DNA of 64,000 nt from Aureimonas phyllosphaerae (GTDB lineage: Bacteria; Pseudomonadota; Alphaproteobacteria; Rhizobiales; Rhizobiaceae): contig NZ_FOOA01000005.1 in assembly GCF_900113065.1 (NCBI RefSeq), positions 173,145 through 237,144 of the forward strand. The letters are read 5' to 3'. A program made the translations under genes and the position numbers. The notes under the pieces were generated by a model that saw only the letters and a list, made by a program, of their open reading frames with translations, ran no database searches and was not told where the DNA came from. Positions 1-10,192 of the stretch are shown here, in pieces (the stretch's first letter is position 1; each line of letters opens with the position of its first letter).

Positions 1-300
1 CTCTCGTTGCGGGAGGGGCGACCCGGTCCGGCCACCGTTCCAAGGAATATAGTCCTCGTCACAATCTGTCTAGGATGCCGCTCCGCCCCTGTCGACAACT
101 TGCGGCGCAAATCAGCGGCACGGGCGACGAGAATTCGAGGTTTTCCACCGCCTAGGTCGATCTTGGGCCGAGGCCCGCGCGTTCGATCTTTCCACCGGGA
201 GAAGGAACTGTTCGCCCGAATGCGGCGTTTCTCCGGGTGAATCGTGGCAGGCGCCCGGCCGACTGCGGGTTCGCGTCGCTGTTACGCGGTGAAGGTTTGA
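1..300. other. Left-edge intergenic region, no gene recognised
   Basis: No open frame here has family features or a convincing ribosome site. The last bases (GAAGG about 5 nt before 301) are the Shine-Dalgarno of the YihY gene. The segment could hold the 5' region of a gene lying left of the window. Confidence 0.5.
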
Positions 301-1332
301 ATGAGTTCGATCGGCTTCCGCTTCGCGCCCAATACGACGGAGGAAACGCGCCGACGCGCCAGTGAGCCGGGTCGCGGGCGCGATGCGACGGGTCCGTTCG
401 GCATCCCGTGGGCCGGCTGGAAGGATATCATCGGCCGGCTGTACTACTCGTTCTTCGAAGACCGCGTGATGCTGATCGCGGCGGGGGCGACCTTCTATCT
501 TCTTCTGGCGCTGTTTCCCGCCTTCGCCGTCTTCGTTTCCTTCTACGGCATCGTCGCCAACCCGACCACGATCGCCGACCACATCGCCTTCATCGGTCGC
601 TTCCTGCCGCAGGCGGGCACCGACATCCTCACCTCGCAGCTCGAAAGCCTCGTCTCGCGTGACCCGGCTTCGCTCTCCTTGAGTTTCGTGACGGGCCTTC
701 TGTTCTCGCTCTGGAGCGCCAACAACGGCATCAAGACGCTGTTCGAAGCGATGAACGTCGCCTACGGCGAGCACGAGCAGCGCTCGTTCCTGAAGCTCAA
801 CGCGGTCGCCTTCTGCTTCACGATCGGCGCCTTCTTCATTGCCACCATCCTCTTCGTGTCGGTCGGCGTGGTGCCGGCCGTGATGGCGATCGTCGGTGCG
901 CAGAGCTACACCGACGAGCTCGTCGCCGCCGCGCGCTGGCCGGTGGTGTTCGTGGTGATCGTCGGGGCGATCAGCATGATCTACCGCTACGGGCCGAGCC
1001 GCAACCGGGCGCGGTGGAGCTGGGTCTTCTTCGGCGCTCTCCTGACGGCGTCGGTCTGGCTCGCCGCCTCGATCGGCTTCTCCTGGTACCTGCGGTCCTT
1101 CGCCAACTACTCGGTGACCTACGGTTCGCTCGGCGCGGCGATCGGCTTCATGATGTGGGTTTGGATCTCGTCGATCATCTTCATCGTCGGCGCCGAGGTG
1201 AACGCCGAGATGGAACACCAGACCGCGATGGACACGACCGACGCCCCCGACAAGCCGCTCGGCGAGCGGGGCGCGCGCGTCGCCGACACGATCGGCCGCT
1301 CCCTGGCGCGGGAGAAGCGCGAGGGGGCGTGA
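301..1332 (+). CDS. YihY/BrkB-family inner-membrane protein
   Basis: A 343-residue polytopic membrane protein of the YihY/BrkB (UPF0761) family, often mislabelled ribonuclease BN. The family hallmark is visible near residues 60-75 (AAGATFYLLLALFPAFAVF), followed by about five further hydrophobic segments up to residue 300 and a charged cytoplasmic tail. The biochemical function of the family is not settled; transport or envelope roles have been suggested. The ATG is preceded by GAAGG with 5 nt spacing, and the length is normal. It stands alone, converging on the fadJ-like gene with only 22 bp between stop codons. Family assignment is firm, function open. Confidence 0.9.
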   Translation: MSSIGFRFAPNTTEETRRRASEPGRGRDATGPFGIPWAGWKDIIGRLYYSFFEDRVMLIAAGATFYLLLALFPAFAVFVSFYGIVANPTTIADHIAFIGRFLPQAGTDILTSQLESLVSRDPASLSLSFVTGLLFSLWSANNGIKTLFEAMNVAYGEHEQRSFLKLNAVAFCFTIGAFFIATILFVSVGVVPAVMAIVGAQSYTDELVAAARWPVVFVVIVGAISMIYRYGPSRNRARWSWVFFGALLTASVWLAASIGFSWYLRSFANYSVTYGSLGAAIGFMMWVWISSIIFIVGAEVNAEMEHQTAMDTTDAPDKPLGERGARVADTIGRSLAREKREGA

Positions 1333-1354
1333 CCCCCTCGGCGGTTCTCTGAGA

Positions 1355-3556
1355 TTACGCCGCGGCCTTGGCCGGGGCGAAGCGCGAGTAGAAGCTCTCG
1401 CCGCGCGCGGCCATCTCCTTCAGGAGCGGCGTCGGACGGAAGCGCTCGCCATGCTTGGCGGCAAGCTTTTCGCACAGCGCCACGAAGGCCTCGACGCCCA
1501 TCCCGTCGATGTAGCTCAGCGTCCCGCCGGTATAGGGCGCGAAGCCGAACCCGAGGATCGAGCCGACATCCGCCTCGCGCGGATCGGTGACGACGCCTTC
1601 CTCGACGGTCCGGGCCGCCTCGAGAGCCATGGTCACGAGGAAGCGCTCCTTCAGCTCCTCGAAATCGACCTCATCGGCCTTCTGCTGCGGGAACTTGTCC
1701 TTCAGCCCCGGCCAGATGTGCTTCTTGGCCGGCTTGGCGGGATAGTCGTAGAAGCCCTTGCCGGCCTTGCGGCCGAGTCGGCCCTCCTCGTCCACCATCT
1801 CGTTGACGAGGGCGAAGTGGCGTGGGTCGATCGAACCTTCGCCCATGTCGCGGATCGTCGCCTTCATGATCTTCTGGGAGAGGTCGACCGCCGTCTCGTC
1901 GTTGAGCGCGAGGGGGCCCACCGGCATGCCGGCGAACTTCGCGGCGTTCTCGATCATCACCGGCGGCACGCCCTCGACCAGCATGTCGTAGGCCTCCGTC
2001 ATGTAGCGGAGCACGCAGCGATTGGCGAAGAAACCGCGCGTGTCATTGACGACGATCGGCGTCTTCTTGATCGCGCGCACGAAGTCGAGCGCGACGGCGA
2101 GCGCCTGGTCGCCCGTCTCCTTGCCGAGGATCACCTCGGTCAGCATCATCTTGTCGACCGGCGAGAAGAAATGGATGCCGACGAAGCGCGAGGCGTCGGG
2201 GAAGGCTTCCGCCAGGCTCGTGATCGGCAGTGTCGAGGTGTTGGAGGCGAAGATCGCCTGCGGCTTCAGAACCTCGGCCACGCGCCGCGAGACCTCGGCC
2301 TTGACGTCGCGGTCCTCGAACACGGCCTCGATCACGAGGTCGGCGTCGGCGAGCGCGGCGTAGTCGGGCGTGGCCTGGATCCGGGCGAGAAGCGCCTCCG
2401 CTTCGTCGGGCTTGGCCCGGCCCTTCTTGACGAGCCCTTCCATGAGGCTTGCCGAATGGGCCTTGCCCTTGTCGGCGGCGGCTTGGGTCTGGTCGACCAG
2501 CACCACCTCGATGCCGGCCTTGGCCGCGACATAGGCGATGCCCGCGCCCATGAAGCCGGCGCCGATGACGCCGACCTTAGCGATCGCCTGCTCCGGCACG
2601 CGGGCCGGGCGGCGCGCGCCCTTGTTCAGCGCCTGCATCGAGACGAACAGCGAGCGGATCATCATCGCCGCTTCGGTGGTTTGCAGGACCTCGGTGAAGT
2701 AGCGCTGCTCGATCCGCAGGCCCACGTCGATCGGAACCAAGAGGCCCTCGTAGACGCATTTCACGATGGCGCGGGCGCCGGGATAGTTGTCGGCGGTTTC
2801 CTTGCGATAGAGCGAGGCGACAGCGGGCCAGACCTGCGCGCCGGCCGGCGAGTAGACCGGGCCGGACGGCAGCTTGAAGCCCTTCTCATCCCAGGCCTTC
2901 ACCGGCTTGAGGCCCGCCTTCAGCATGGCCTTGGCGGCGTCGATCAGCTGATCGTCGGGCACGATCTCGTCGATCAGCTTGATGCTCTTGGCCTTCGCGG
3001 CGGTCAGCGTCTCGCCCTTCAAGAGCATCTGGAGCGCGCTTTGCGTATCCGCGAGGCGCGGCACGCGCTGCGTGCCCCCGGCGCCGGGGAAGATGCCGAC
3101 CTTCACTTCCGGCAGGCCCATCTTCGCACTCTGGGCGGCGACGCGCCCGTGGCAGGCGAGCGCCAGCTCGAAGCCGCCGCCCATGCAGGTGCCGTTGATC
3201 GCGCAGACATAGGGCTTGCCCGACGTTTCCAGCTTGCGCCAGATCCGGCCCATCTCGCCGCAACGCTCGAAGAGTTCGGCGACGGCGCCCTGCGGGTCGC
3301 TCTTCCGCTTCGCGTCGAAGGCGGCGAACATGGCGCCGAGCATGTTGAGGTCGGCGCCGCCGGTGAAGGTGCCCGTCTTGCCGGAGGCCAGCACTACGCC
3401 CTTCACGGAAGCGTCGGCCGCGAAGGCGTCGACCAGCGTCTCGATCTCGCGCAGCACCTCTTCGGTGAAGACGTTCATCGAGCGGTCCGGCATGTCCCAG
3501 GTGACGAGGGCCAAGCCGTCCGCGTCGGTCTCGACGGTAAAGTTGCGAAGATCCAT
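1355..3556 (-). CDS. fadJ: Bifunctional enoyl-CoA hydratase / 3-hydroxyacyl-CoA dehydrogenase (FadJ/FadB alpha-subunit type)
   Basis: Catalyses the hydration and NAD-dependent oxidation steps of fatty-acid beta-oxidation in the cytoplasm. Residues 1-200 form the crotonase domain (oxyanion segment CMGGGFELALACHGR near 125 and the active-site Glu in GLPEVKVGIFPGAGG near 148). From about 328 comes the dehydrogenase Rossmann motif GAGFMGAGIAYVAAKAG, then the catalytic His stretch FVGIHFFSPVDKM and the C-terminal dehydrogenase domain. At 733 residues it has normal FadJ length. GGGAGA lies about 7 nt before the ATG. It is transcribed in the same direction as the thiolase and acyl-CoA dehydrogenase further right, but an oppositely oriented EAL gene separates it from them, so it probably has its own promoter. 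Confidence 0.93.
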   Translation of the reverse strand: MDLRNFTVETDADGLALVTWDMPDRSMNVFTEEVLREIETLVDAFAADASVKGVVLASGKTGTFTGGADLNMLGAMFAAFDAKRKSDPQGAVAELFERCGEMGRIWRKLETSGKPYVCAINGTCMGGGFELALACHGRVAAQSAKMGLPEVKVGIFPGAGGTQRVPRLADTQSALQMLLKGETLTAAKAKSIKLIDEIVPDDQLIDAAKAMLKAGLKPVKAWDEKGFKLPSGPVYSPAGAQVWPAVASLYRKETADNYPGARAIVKCVYEGLLVPIDVGLRIEQRYFTEVLQTTEAAMMIRSLFVSMQALNKGARRPARVPEQAIAKVGVIGAGFMGAGIAYVAAKAGIEVVLVDQTQAAADKGKAHSASLMEGLVKKGRAKPDEAEALLARIQATPDYAALADADLVIEAVFEDRDVKAEVSRRVAEVLKPQAIFASNTSTLPITSLAEAFPDASRFVGIHFFSPVDKMMLTEVILGKETGDQALAVALDFVRAIKKTPIVVNDTRGFFANRCVLRYMTEAYDMLVEGVPPVMIENAAKFAGMPVGPLALNDETAVDLSQKIMKATIRDMGEGSIDPRHFALVNEMVDEEGRLGRKAGKGFYDYPAKPAKKHIWPGLKDKFPQQKADEVDFEELKERFLVTMALEAARTVEEGVVTDPREADVGSILGFGFAPYTGGTLSYIDGMGVEAFVALCEKLAAKHGERFRPTPLLKEMAARGESFYSRFAPAKAAA

Positions 3557-3698
3557 GCGTGTCTCCCAAATCCTCGATCCGCGGCGCCAAAGGCCTGCGG
3601 AAATGTGTAGCCGGGCTCTTAGAAGCCCTTGATCTTCAGGGTTTTCAAAGACCCTCGGAGTAGAATCGGTCCATCAAAGGGGCGATGGAATCTTCATC

Positions 3699-4484
3699 AT
3701 GGCGACGGACTGCGAAGGGTGCCGCTCGGGCAAGCCGCTCGACTTCGACTTCTCGATGGCCTTCCAGCCGATCTTCGACATCGCGGCGTCGCGTGTGTGG
3801 GGCTACGAGGCGCTGATCCGGGGAACGGCGGGCGAGGGGGCCTACGCGATCCTCTCCCAGGTGTCCGACGAGCAGCGCTACCGGTTCGACCAAGCCTGTC
3901 GCGTCAAGGCGCTGGAACTGGCCGCCCGTCTCTTTCCGCGTGGGCAGAACACGCGCCTGTCGATCAACTTCCTGCCCAACGCGGTCTACGAGCCGGCGGC
4001 CTGCCTGCGCGCGACGCTGATCGCCGCGCGCCGCCACGACTTTCCGCTCGAGTCGCTGATGTTCGAGTTCACCGAGAACGAGGAGATCGTCGACACCGGC
4101 CATCTCCAGAACATCCTGACCGAATACCGGCGCCAGGGCTTCATCACGGCGCTCGACGACTTCGGCGCCGGCTATGCCGGCCTGACGCTTCTGGCCGATT
4201 TCCAGCCCGACCTCATCAAGCTCGACATGAAGCTGATCCGCGGCATCGAGGTCAGCCGTCCGCGCCAGATCATCCTGGCGACGATTTCGACCGCCGCGCG
4301 CGAGCTCGGTATCCAGGTGCTCGCCGAGGGCGTCGAGACCGAGGACGAGTTCACCGTGCTGAAGGCGGCCGGCATCACGCTGTTCCAGGGCTACTGGTTC
4401 GCCAAGCCCGCCTTCGAGACCCTGCCGCCGATCGACATGTCGGTGCGCGCCACCCACCGGGCGGACCGCAGCCGCGTCGCCTGA
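3699..4484 (+). CDS. Stand-alone EAL-domain cyclic-di-GMP phosphodiesterase
   Basis: A 261-residue protein made of little more than one EAL domain, without membrane or sensory segments. It should hydrolyse c-di-GMP to pGpG. Metal and catalytic signatures are all present in order: YEALIRG (EAL), NFLPN (Asn), FEFTENEE (Glu), LDDFGAGYAG, IKLDMKLI (Lys/Asp), AEGVETEDE and FQGYWFAKP, so it is predicted active. The start is the ATG after GGAATCTTCATC; a nearby ATG at 3685 is out of frame. The gene lies in the opposite direction between the thiolase and the fadJ-like gene, interrupting an otherwise co-oriented beta-oxidation set. Regulation is not evident. Confidence 0.9.
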   Translation: MATDCEGCRSGKPLDFDFSMAFQPIFDIAASRVWGYEALIRGTAGEGAYAILSQVSDEQRYRFDQACRVKALELAARLFPRGQNTRLSINFLPNAVYEPAACLRATLIAARRHDFPLESLMFEFTENEEIVDTGHLQNILTEYRRQGFITALDDFGAGYAGLTLLADFQPDLIKLDMKLIRGIEVSRPRQIILATISTAARELGIQVLAEGVETEDEFTVLKAAGITLFQGYWFAKPAFETLPPIDMSVRATHRADRSRVA

Positions 4485-4510
4485 CCGCCGGGCACGCGCC
4501 GCCGCGCGCA

Positions 4511-5719
4511 TCACACGCGCTCGATGATCGTCGCCGTGCCCATGCCGGCGCCGATGCACAAGGTGACGAGCGCCGTCTGTTTGTCCTGGCGCTCCAGTTC
4601 GTCGAGCACCGTGCCGAGGATCATCGCACCAGTCGCACCGAGCGGATGCCCCATGGCGATCGCGCCGCCGTTGACGTTCATCATCGCCGGATCGATCTCG
4701 AAGGCCTGGAGGTAGCGCAGCACGACCGCCGCAAACGCCTCGTTCAGCTCGAAGAGGTCGATATCCGCCAGCGACATGCCGGAGCGCCTCAGGAGCTTTT
4801 CCGTCACGTCCACCGGCCCGGTCAGCATCAGCGCCGGGTCGGAGCCGATCGAGGCGAAGGCGCGGATGCGTGCGCGCGGCTTCAGGCCCAGCGTCTCGCC
4901 GCCCGCCCTGGAGCCGAGGAGGACGGCGGCCGCCCCGTCCACGATGCCCGACGAGTTGCCGGCATGGTGGACGTGGTTGACCGCCTCGATGTCCGGATGC
5001 GCCTGGATCGCGACGGCGTCATAGCCGCCCATCTCGCCCATCATCGCGAAGGAGGCGTTGAGCGAGCCGAGCGACTGCATGTCGGTCGAGGGGCGCATGT
5101 GCTCGTCGCGGTCGAGGATGAGAAGCCCGTTCTGGTCCCTCACCGGGATCACGGAGCGCTGGAAGCGGCCTTCGTCCCAGGCTTTCGCCGCGCGCTTCTG
5201 CGATTCCACGGCATAGGCGTCGACGTCGTCCCGGCTGAAGCCGTACTTCGTGGCGATGAGGTCGGCCGAGACGCCCTGCGGCATGAAATAGGCGGGGATG
5301 CCGACCGAGGGGTCCATGATCCACGCGCCGCCCGACATGCCCATGCCGACGCGCGACATGGATTCGACGCCGCCCGCGATCACGAGTTCGTCCGAGCCCG
5401 CCGCGATCTTGGCCGCTCCGAGGTTCACCGCGTCGAGCCCGGAGGCGCAGAAGCGCGAGATCTGCATGCCGGGGGCGGCGAAGGCGTAGTCCGCCTCGAA
5501 GGCCGACGCCTTCGGGATCACCGAGCCGGCTTCGCCCACCGGATCGACGCAGCCGAAGATGATGTCGTCGACTTCGGACGTGTCGAGCCCGTTGCGGTCG
5601 CGCAGAGCCTCGAGGACCTTGGCACCGAGGCGCACGGCCGGCACCTCGTGCAGCGATCCGTCCTTCTTGCCGCGGCCGCGCGGCGTGCGCACGTGGTCGT
5701 AGATGAAAGCGTCGGTCAT
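4511..5719 (-). CDS. Acetyl-CoA C-acyltransferase (thiolase, FadA-like)
   Basis: A 402-residue thiolase performing the CoA-dependent cleavage of 3-ketoacyl-CoA, the last step of beta-oxidation. The nucleophilic Cys is in [12 protein letters not shown] (about residue 92), the second half carries [17 protein letters not shown] (catalytic His), and the C terminus has the second active-site Cys in [14 protein letters not shown]. The start chosen is the ATG giving [15 protein letters not shown], the usual thiolase N terminus, with AGGAAAG upstream; a longer upstream reading has no thiolase character. It follows the acyl-CoA dehydrogenase gene by 29 nt on the same strand, so the two are very likely one transcript. 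Confidence 0.93.
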   Translation of the reverse strand: MTDAFIYDHVRTPRGRGKKDGSLHEVPAVRLGAKVLEALRDRNGLDTSEVDDIIFGCVDPVGEAGSVIPKASAFEADYAFAAPGMQISRFCASGLDAVNLGAAKIAAGSDELVIAGGVESMSRVGMGMSGGAWIMDPSVGIPAYFMPQGVSADLIATKYGFSRDDVDAYAVESQKRAAKAWDEGRFQRSVIPVRDQNGLLILDRDEHMRPSTDMQSLGSLNASFAMMGEMGGYDAVAIQAHPDIEAVNHVHHAGNSSGIVDGAAAVLLGSRAGGETLGLKPRARIRAFASIGSDPALMLTGPVDVTEKLLRRSGMSLADIDLFELNEAFAAVVLRYLQAFEIDPAMMNVNGGAIAMGHPLGATGAMILGTVLDELERQDKQTALVTLCIGAGMGTATIIERV

Positions 5720-5748
5720 GAGATCTTCGTCTTTCCTGTGCGGCCGGA

Positions 5749-7545
5749 TCAGAAGGCGTCGGTGTCGAGCGCCATCATCGAAGCGGCGCCCGACGAGATG
5801 CGGGCGAGGTGGGCGGCCGTCTCGGGCATCAGACGGTCCATGTAGAAGCGCGCCGTGACGAGCTTGTTCTCGAGGAACGATGTATCGTCGCCGGCCCCCG
5901 ACGCCAGCTTTTCCTGCGCGGCATGCGCCATGCGGCCCCACATGTAGCCGAGCGCGACGAGCCCGAAGAGATGCATGTAGTCGGTGGAGGCGGCGCCCGC
6001 GTTGTCGGGCTTGGCCATGGCGTTGGTCATCAGCCACATCGTGGCCGACTGGAGGTCGTTGAGCCCCTTCTTCAGCGACTTGGTGAAGGGGGCCATCGCT
6101 TCCGTCGAGCGGTGCTCCTCGCAGAAGGCGCCGACTTCCTTGAAGAAGGCCTGGATCGCCCGGCCGCCGTTCAGCGCCAGCTTGCGCCCGACGAGGTCGA
6201 GCGCCTGGATGCCGTTGGCGCCCTCGTAGATCTGGGCGATGCGCGCGTCGCGCACGAACTGCTCCATGCCCCATTCGCGCACGTATCCGTGGCCGCCGTA
6301 GACCTGCTGCGCCATGACGGCGTTCTCGAAGCCCTTGTCGGTGAGGACGCCCTTGATGACCGGGGTGAGGAGGCCCATCCAGTCGTCGGACGCCTCGCGC
6401 ACCTTGGCGTCCTCGGCGCGGTGCGACAGGTCGCCCCGCAACGCCGTCCAGAGGATCAGCGCGCGGCCCGCCTCGTTGACGGCGCGGATCGTCATCAGCA
6501 TGCGGCGCACGTCGGGGTGGACGATGATCGGATCGGCGGCCTTCTCGCCGTGCTTGGAGCCGGCGAGCGCGCGGCCCTGCAGGCGGTCGCGGGCATAGGC
6601 GACGGCATTCTGGTAGGCGATCTCGGAGATCGCGAGCCCCTGCACGCCGACGCCGAGCCGCGCCTCGTTCATCATCGTGAACATGGCGCGCAGGCCCTTG
6701 TGCGCCTCGCCGACCAGCCAGCCCGTCGCCCCGTCGTAGTTCATGACGCAGGTCGCGTTGCCGTGGATGCCCATCTTTTCTTCCAGCGAGCCGCAGGAGA
6801 CGCCGTTGCGCGCGCCCGGGTTGCCCGCCTCGTCCGGCAGGAACTTCGGCACGATGAAGAGCGAGATGCCCTTCACGCCCTCCGGCGCGCCCTCGATGCG
6901 GGCGAGAACGAGGTGGACGATGTTCTCCGACAGGTCGTGCTCGCCGGCCGAGATGAAGATCTTCTGGCCGGAGATCTTATAGGTGCCGTCGCCCTGCGGC
7001 ACCGCGCGGGTGCGCAGGAGGCCGAGATCCGTGCCGCAATGCGGCTCGGTGAGGTTCATGGTGCCGGTCCAGATGCCGTCCACCATCTTGGGCAGGTAGA
7101 GCGCCTTCTGCTCGTCCGAGCCGTGGCTCTCGATCGCCGCGATCGCGCCGCGCGTCAGGCCCGGATACATGGCGAAGGCCATGTTGGCCGAAGACAGGAA
7201 CTCGTTGACGGCGGCCGCCAGCGTGTGCGGCAGGCCCTGGCCGCCATATTCGGGGCTCGCCGACAGGCCGCCCCAGCCGGCCTCGCGGAACTGGTTGTAG
7301 GCTTCCTTGAAGCCCTTCGGCGTCGTCACCGAGGCATCGGTCGCGCGGTGGCAGCCCTCGCGGTCGCCGACCTGGTTGAGCGGCAGGAAGATGTCGGTCG
7401 CGAACTTGCCGGCCTCGCCGAGGATCGCTTCCACGACGTCGGGCGTCGCATCCGCAAAGCCCGGCAGGTTGCCGTGGCGTTCCCAGCCGAGGATGTCGTT
7501 GAGGACGAAGAGCGTATCGGCGACGGGGGCCTGATAGACCGGCAT
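5749..7545 (-). CDS. Acyl-CoA dehydrogenase with extended C-terminal domain
   Basis: A 598-residue flavoprotein of the long acyl-CoA dehydrogenase subgroup that also contains DmdC-like 3-methylthiopropanoyl-CoA dehydrogenases. It oxidises acyl-CoA to 2-enoyl-CoA and passes electrons to ETF. Visible are the ACAD middle segment ([19 protein letters not shown]), the FAD-binding helix region [20 protein letters not shown] with the nearby [16 protein letters not shown], and a C-terminal extension after residue 480. The start is the ATG giving [17 protein letters not shown], the standard N terminus of this subgroup. The true acyl chain cannot be read from sequence. It leads a two-gene operon with the thiolase and has a strong palindrome just upstream (7570-7589). 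Confidence 0.92.
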   Translation of the reverse strand: MPVYQAPVADTLFVLNDILGWERHGNLPGFADATPDVVEAILGEAGKFATDIFLPLNQVGDREGCHRATDASVTTPKGFKEAYNQFREAGWGGLSASPEYGGQGLPHTLAAAVNEFLSSANMAFAMYPGLTRGAIAAIESHGSDEQKALYLPKMVDGIWTGTMNLTEPHCGTDLGLLRTRAVPQGDGTYKISGQKIFISAGEHDLSENIVHLVLARIEGAPEGVKGISLFIVPKFLPDEAGNPGARNGVSCGSLEEKMGIHGNATCVMNYDGATGWLVGEAHKGLRAMFTMMNEARLGVGVQGLAISEIAYQNAVAYARDRLQGRALAGSKHGEKAADPIIVHPDVRRMLMTIRAVNEAGRALILWTALRGDLSHRAEDAKVREASDDWMGLLTPVIKGVLTDKGFENAVMAQQVYGGHGYVREWGMEQFVRDARIAQIYEGANGIQALDLVGRKLALNGGRAIQAFFKEVGAFCEEHRSTEAMAPFTKSLKKGLNDLQSATMWLMTNAMAKPDNAGAASTDYMHLFGLVALGYMWGRMAHAAQEKLASGAGDDTSFLENKLVTARFYMDRLMPETAAHLARISSGAASMMALDTDAF

Positions 7546-7569
7546 GACGGAACTCCCAGCGTCAAACTT

Positions 7570-7589
7570 TGACGTTTGCGTAAACGTCA
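7570..7589. promoter_or_regulatory. 20-bp operator-like palindrome upstream of the acyl-CoA dehydrogenase-thiolase operon
   Basis: The sequence TGACGTTTGCGTAAACGTCA is a dyad with a single mismatched base pair, 24 bp upstream of the acyl-CoA dehydrogenase start and about 130 bp from the divergent aminopeptidase start. Related long dyads precede acyl-CoA and branched-chain catabolic operons controlled by MerR-family regulators such as LiuR, or by TetR-family regulators. That link is inference; no such regulator gene is adjacent here. Confidence 0.6.
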
Positions 7590-7718
7590 CTGGGCGATCT
7601 CTACTCCTGTTCGGGCCTCCGATCAAGCGGGCCACCCCGGCGCCGACCCGACCATTCCAGCCGATGGTGGATCGGGTCTTGAGATCGCCGGCCGAGACTG
7701 AAACAGAGAAAGGCGACA

Positions 7719-9563
7719 ATGCAAAGAAGGGCCGGTTCCATGTTCCAGAGCTTCGACGAGGTGTCCGATTCCAGCCAGAGCGCCTCGCGCGTCGAGCGCC
7801 TGCGGGCGAGCCTGCGGGAGGCCGGTGTCGACGGGTTCGTGGTGCCGCGCGCCGACGAGCATCAGGGCGAGTACATTCCGGCCTCCGCCGACCGCCTGCG
7901 CTGGATCACCGGTTTCACGGGTTCGGCGGGCACCGCGCTGGTGCTGCCGGACGGCGCCGCGATCTTCGTCGACGGGCGCTACACGGTGCAGGTGCGCGCG
8001 CAAGTGGACGCTGCCGTGTTCGCCATCGAAAGCTCGGTCGACACACCGCTCGGGACCTATCTGCGCGAGCACGCCAAGGGGCTGCGGATCGGCATCGACC
8101 CGTGGCTCCACACGGTCGGGGAGGTGGCGGCCCTCCGCACCGCCATGGGCGAGGCCGGCGGCGAACTCGTCGCCCTTCGCCACAATCCGCTCGATCGTGT
8201 CTGGCAGGATCGGCCGGAGCCGCCGAAGGGCGCAGTCTCGGCCCACCCGCAGGCGCTCGCCGGCCGATCGGGCGAGGAGAAGCTCGGGCAGATCCGCGAC
8301 GCGCTTCGGAAGGCCGATGCCGACGCCACCGTTCTCACCGACCCGTCGTCCGTCGCCTGGACCTTCAACATCCGCGGCTCCGACGTGCCGCACACGCCGC
8401 TGCCCCTGTCCTTCGCGCTGATCCCGCGCGAGGGGCGCGCAACGCTCTTTATCGACCGCGACAAGCTGGGGGCGGACGCGATGGAGGCTCTCGCCCCGCT
8501 CGCCGACATCGCCGCGCCCGAGGCGCTGGAGGCCGCACTGGGCGAGATCGCCGACGGTCGCCGCGTCATGCTGGATCCGGCGCTCACCGCCGACCGGCTG
8601 CGGGAGGTCGTGGAGGCCGCCGGCGGGACCGTGGTCTCCGGCACCGATCCCGCGCGCCTGCCGCGCGCGCGCAAGAACGCGGTGGAGATCGAGGGCTCGC
8701 GCCGTGCGCACCTGCGCGACGGTGCGGCGGTCTCGGCCTTTCTAGCCTGGCTCGACGCGCAGGCGCCCGGCAGCCTCGACGAGATCGGCGCGGCCAAGGC
8801 GCTGGAGGGCTTCCGCACGCGGCTCAGTGAAGCGGACGGGCAGCCCCTGCGGGATCTGTCCTTCGACACGATCTCGGCCGCCGGCCCCAACGCCGCGCTG
8901 CCGCACTACCGGGTGAACCGCCAGTCGAACCGCGTTCTGGCCGCCGGCGAGGTGTTTCTGATCGATTCCGGCGCGCAGTACCAAGACGGCACCACCGACA
9001 TTACCCGAACGGTGGCGATCGGCGAGGTAAGCGAGGAGGCGCGGCACAAGTTCACGCTGGTCCTGAAGGGCATGATCGCGGTCAGCCGTGCGCGCTTTCC
9101 CGTCGGCACGCGCGGCGTCGATCTCGACCCCTTGGCGCGCGTCGCGCTCTGGCGTGCCGGCTGCGACTACGCCCACGGCACCGGCCACGGCATCGGCTCG
9201 TATCTCGCCGTCCACGAGGGGCCGCAGTCGATCTCCAAGCGCGGCATGGCCGTCCTGGAGGAGGGGATGATCGTCTCCAACGAGCCGGGCTACTACCGCG
9301 AGGGCGCCTTCGGCATCCGCATCGAGAACCTCATCCTGGTGCTGCCGGCCGAACGCATCGCCGGCGCCGATCTCGATACCCATGCGTTCGAGACGCTGAC
9401 CTTCGCGCCGATCGACCGGCGGATGATCGCCGTCGAGCATCTGGATGCCGAGGAGCGCGCCTGGCTCGACGCGTATCACGGCGACGTGCGCGAAAAGATC
9501 GGCCCGCGCCTCGACGATGAGGCGCGTGCGTGGCTGGAGGTGGCGACGCGTCCGCTGGCGTAA
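7719..9563 (+). CDS. pepP: Aminopeptidase P family protein (Xaa-Pro aminopeptidase, M24B)
   Basis: A 614-residue three-domain aminopeptidase P that removes N-terminal residues preceding proline. Two creatinase-like N-terminal domains occupy about residues 20-320; the C-terminal pita-bread domain carries the dinuclear metal ligands in [19 protein letters not shown] (two Asp), [16 protein letters not shown] (His), [18 protein letters not shown] (two Glu). The long form with its C-terminal tail is typical of eukaryotic and alphaproteobacterial APP. The start could be 7719 (AGAAAGG 6 nt upstream) or the in-frame ATG at 7740 (AGAAGGG upstream). It is divergent from the acyl-CoA dehydrogenase operon and ends 12 nt from the convergent BA14K gene. 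Confidence 0.93.
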   Translation: MQRRAGSMFQSFDEVSDSSQSASRVERLRASLREAGVDGFVVPRADEHQGEYIPASADRLRWITGFTGSAGTALVLPDGAAIFVDGRYTVQVRAQVDAAVFAIESSVDTPLGTYLREHAKGLRIGIDPWLHTVGEVAALRTAMGEAGGELVALRHNPLDRVWQDRPEPPKGAVSAHPQALAGRSGEEKLGQIRDALRKADADATVLTDPSSVAWTFNIRGSDVPHTPLPLSFALIPREGRATLFIDRDKLGADAMEALAPLADIAAPEALEAALGEIADGRRVMLDPALTADRLREVVEAAGGTVVSGTDPARLPRARKNAVEIEGSRRAHLRDGAAVSAFLAWLDAQAPGSLDEIGAAKALEGFRTRLSEADGQPLRDLSFDTISAAGPNAALPHYRVNRQSNRVLAAGEVFLIDSGAQYQDGTTDITRTVAIGEVSEEARHKFTLVLKGMIAVSRARFPVGTRGVDLDPLARVALWRAGCDYAHGTGHGIGSYLAVHEGPQSISKRGMAVLEEGMIVSNEPGYYREGAFGIRIENLILVLPAERIAGADLDTHAFETLTFAPIDRRMIAVEHLDAEERAWLDAYHGDVREKIGPRLDDEARAWLEVATRPLA

Positions 9564-9575
9564 GCGGGCGACCCG

Positions 9576-10064
9576 CTAGCGGCAGAGGCGGCGGGGGCCG
9601 GAGGACGGCTGGTAGGTCCCGCTCTCGGGATCGAACGAGCGATAGCGCGTCTCGCAATAGCGATACCAGGGACCGGTGAAGGGGGCGGGCGTCGCGCCGC
9701 GCCGGACCACGGTCACGCTGCGCGGGGCCTCGGCGTCCGCGAGCGCGGCGTCGAGATCGAAGGCGAGGATCGACCCGGCCGAAAGGGCCGGGTTGTCGCG
9801 ATACAGGCCGGGGACCGGCGGTGCGGGATGGGCATAGTAGAGGGGGCCCGCGACCTGCGGCCCGCCGAAGGCCCCGGACTTACGCTGGTAGACCGGCGGC
9901 GAGACGGCCAGCGGAACCGTCGGGACCGGGCCGGACGGCGCGTAGACCGGGCGGTTGTAGGGATCGAGCCCGACATATTCCCAAGCGGATGCAGGCAGGG
10001 TTGCCGAGGCGAGGCTCGCGGCCGCCCCCAGCACCAGTATCGCCGCCTGACGCCAGCCCATCAT
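9576..10064 (-). CDS. BA14K-family secreted protein (first copy)
   Basis: A 162-residue exported protein with a Sec-type signal (about residues 1-28, ending near ATLPASA-W). The C terminus carries the BA14K signature WYRYCETRYRSFDPESGTYQ followed by a terminal Cys, as in the Brucella 14-kDa immunoreactive protein family. In Brucella that family has been linked to lectin-like and envelope properties; the role here is unknown. The middle is Pro/Tyr rich. The start is fixed by AGGAGG 5 nt before the first of two ATGs. A second BA14K gene lies 128 bp upstream on the same strand, suggesting a tandem duplication with diverged central regions. Confidence 0.85.
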   Translation of the reverse strand: MMGWRQAAILVLGAAASLASATLPASAWEYVGLDPYNRPVYAPSGPVPTVPLAVSPPVYQRKSGAFGGPQVAGPLYYAHPAPPVPGLYRDNPALSAGSILAFDLDAALADAEAPRSVTVVRRGATPAPFTGPWYRYCETRYRSFDPESGTYQPSSGPRRLCR

Positions 10065-10192
10065 GTCATCCTCCTCGAAACCCACCGACCCGTTGAGCCG
10101 GAAGGCGGAAAGAGGGGCGTTGGTTCCCGAACGCGAAACGGCCGCCCGATGATCGGACGGCCGCGAGATGTCTTGGACCTTGGACGGACCCG

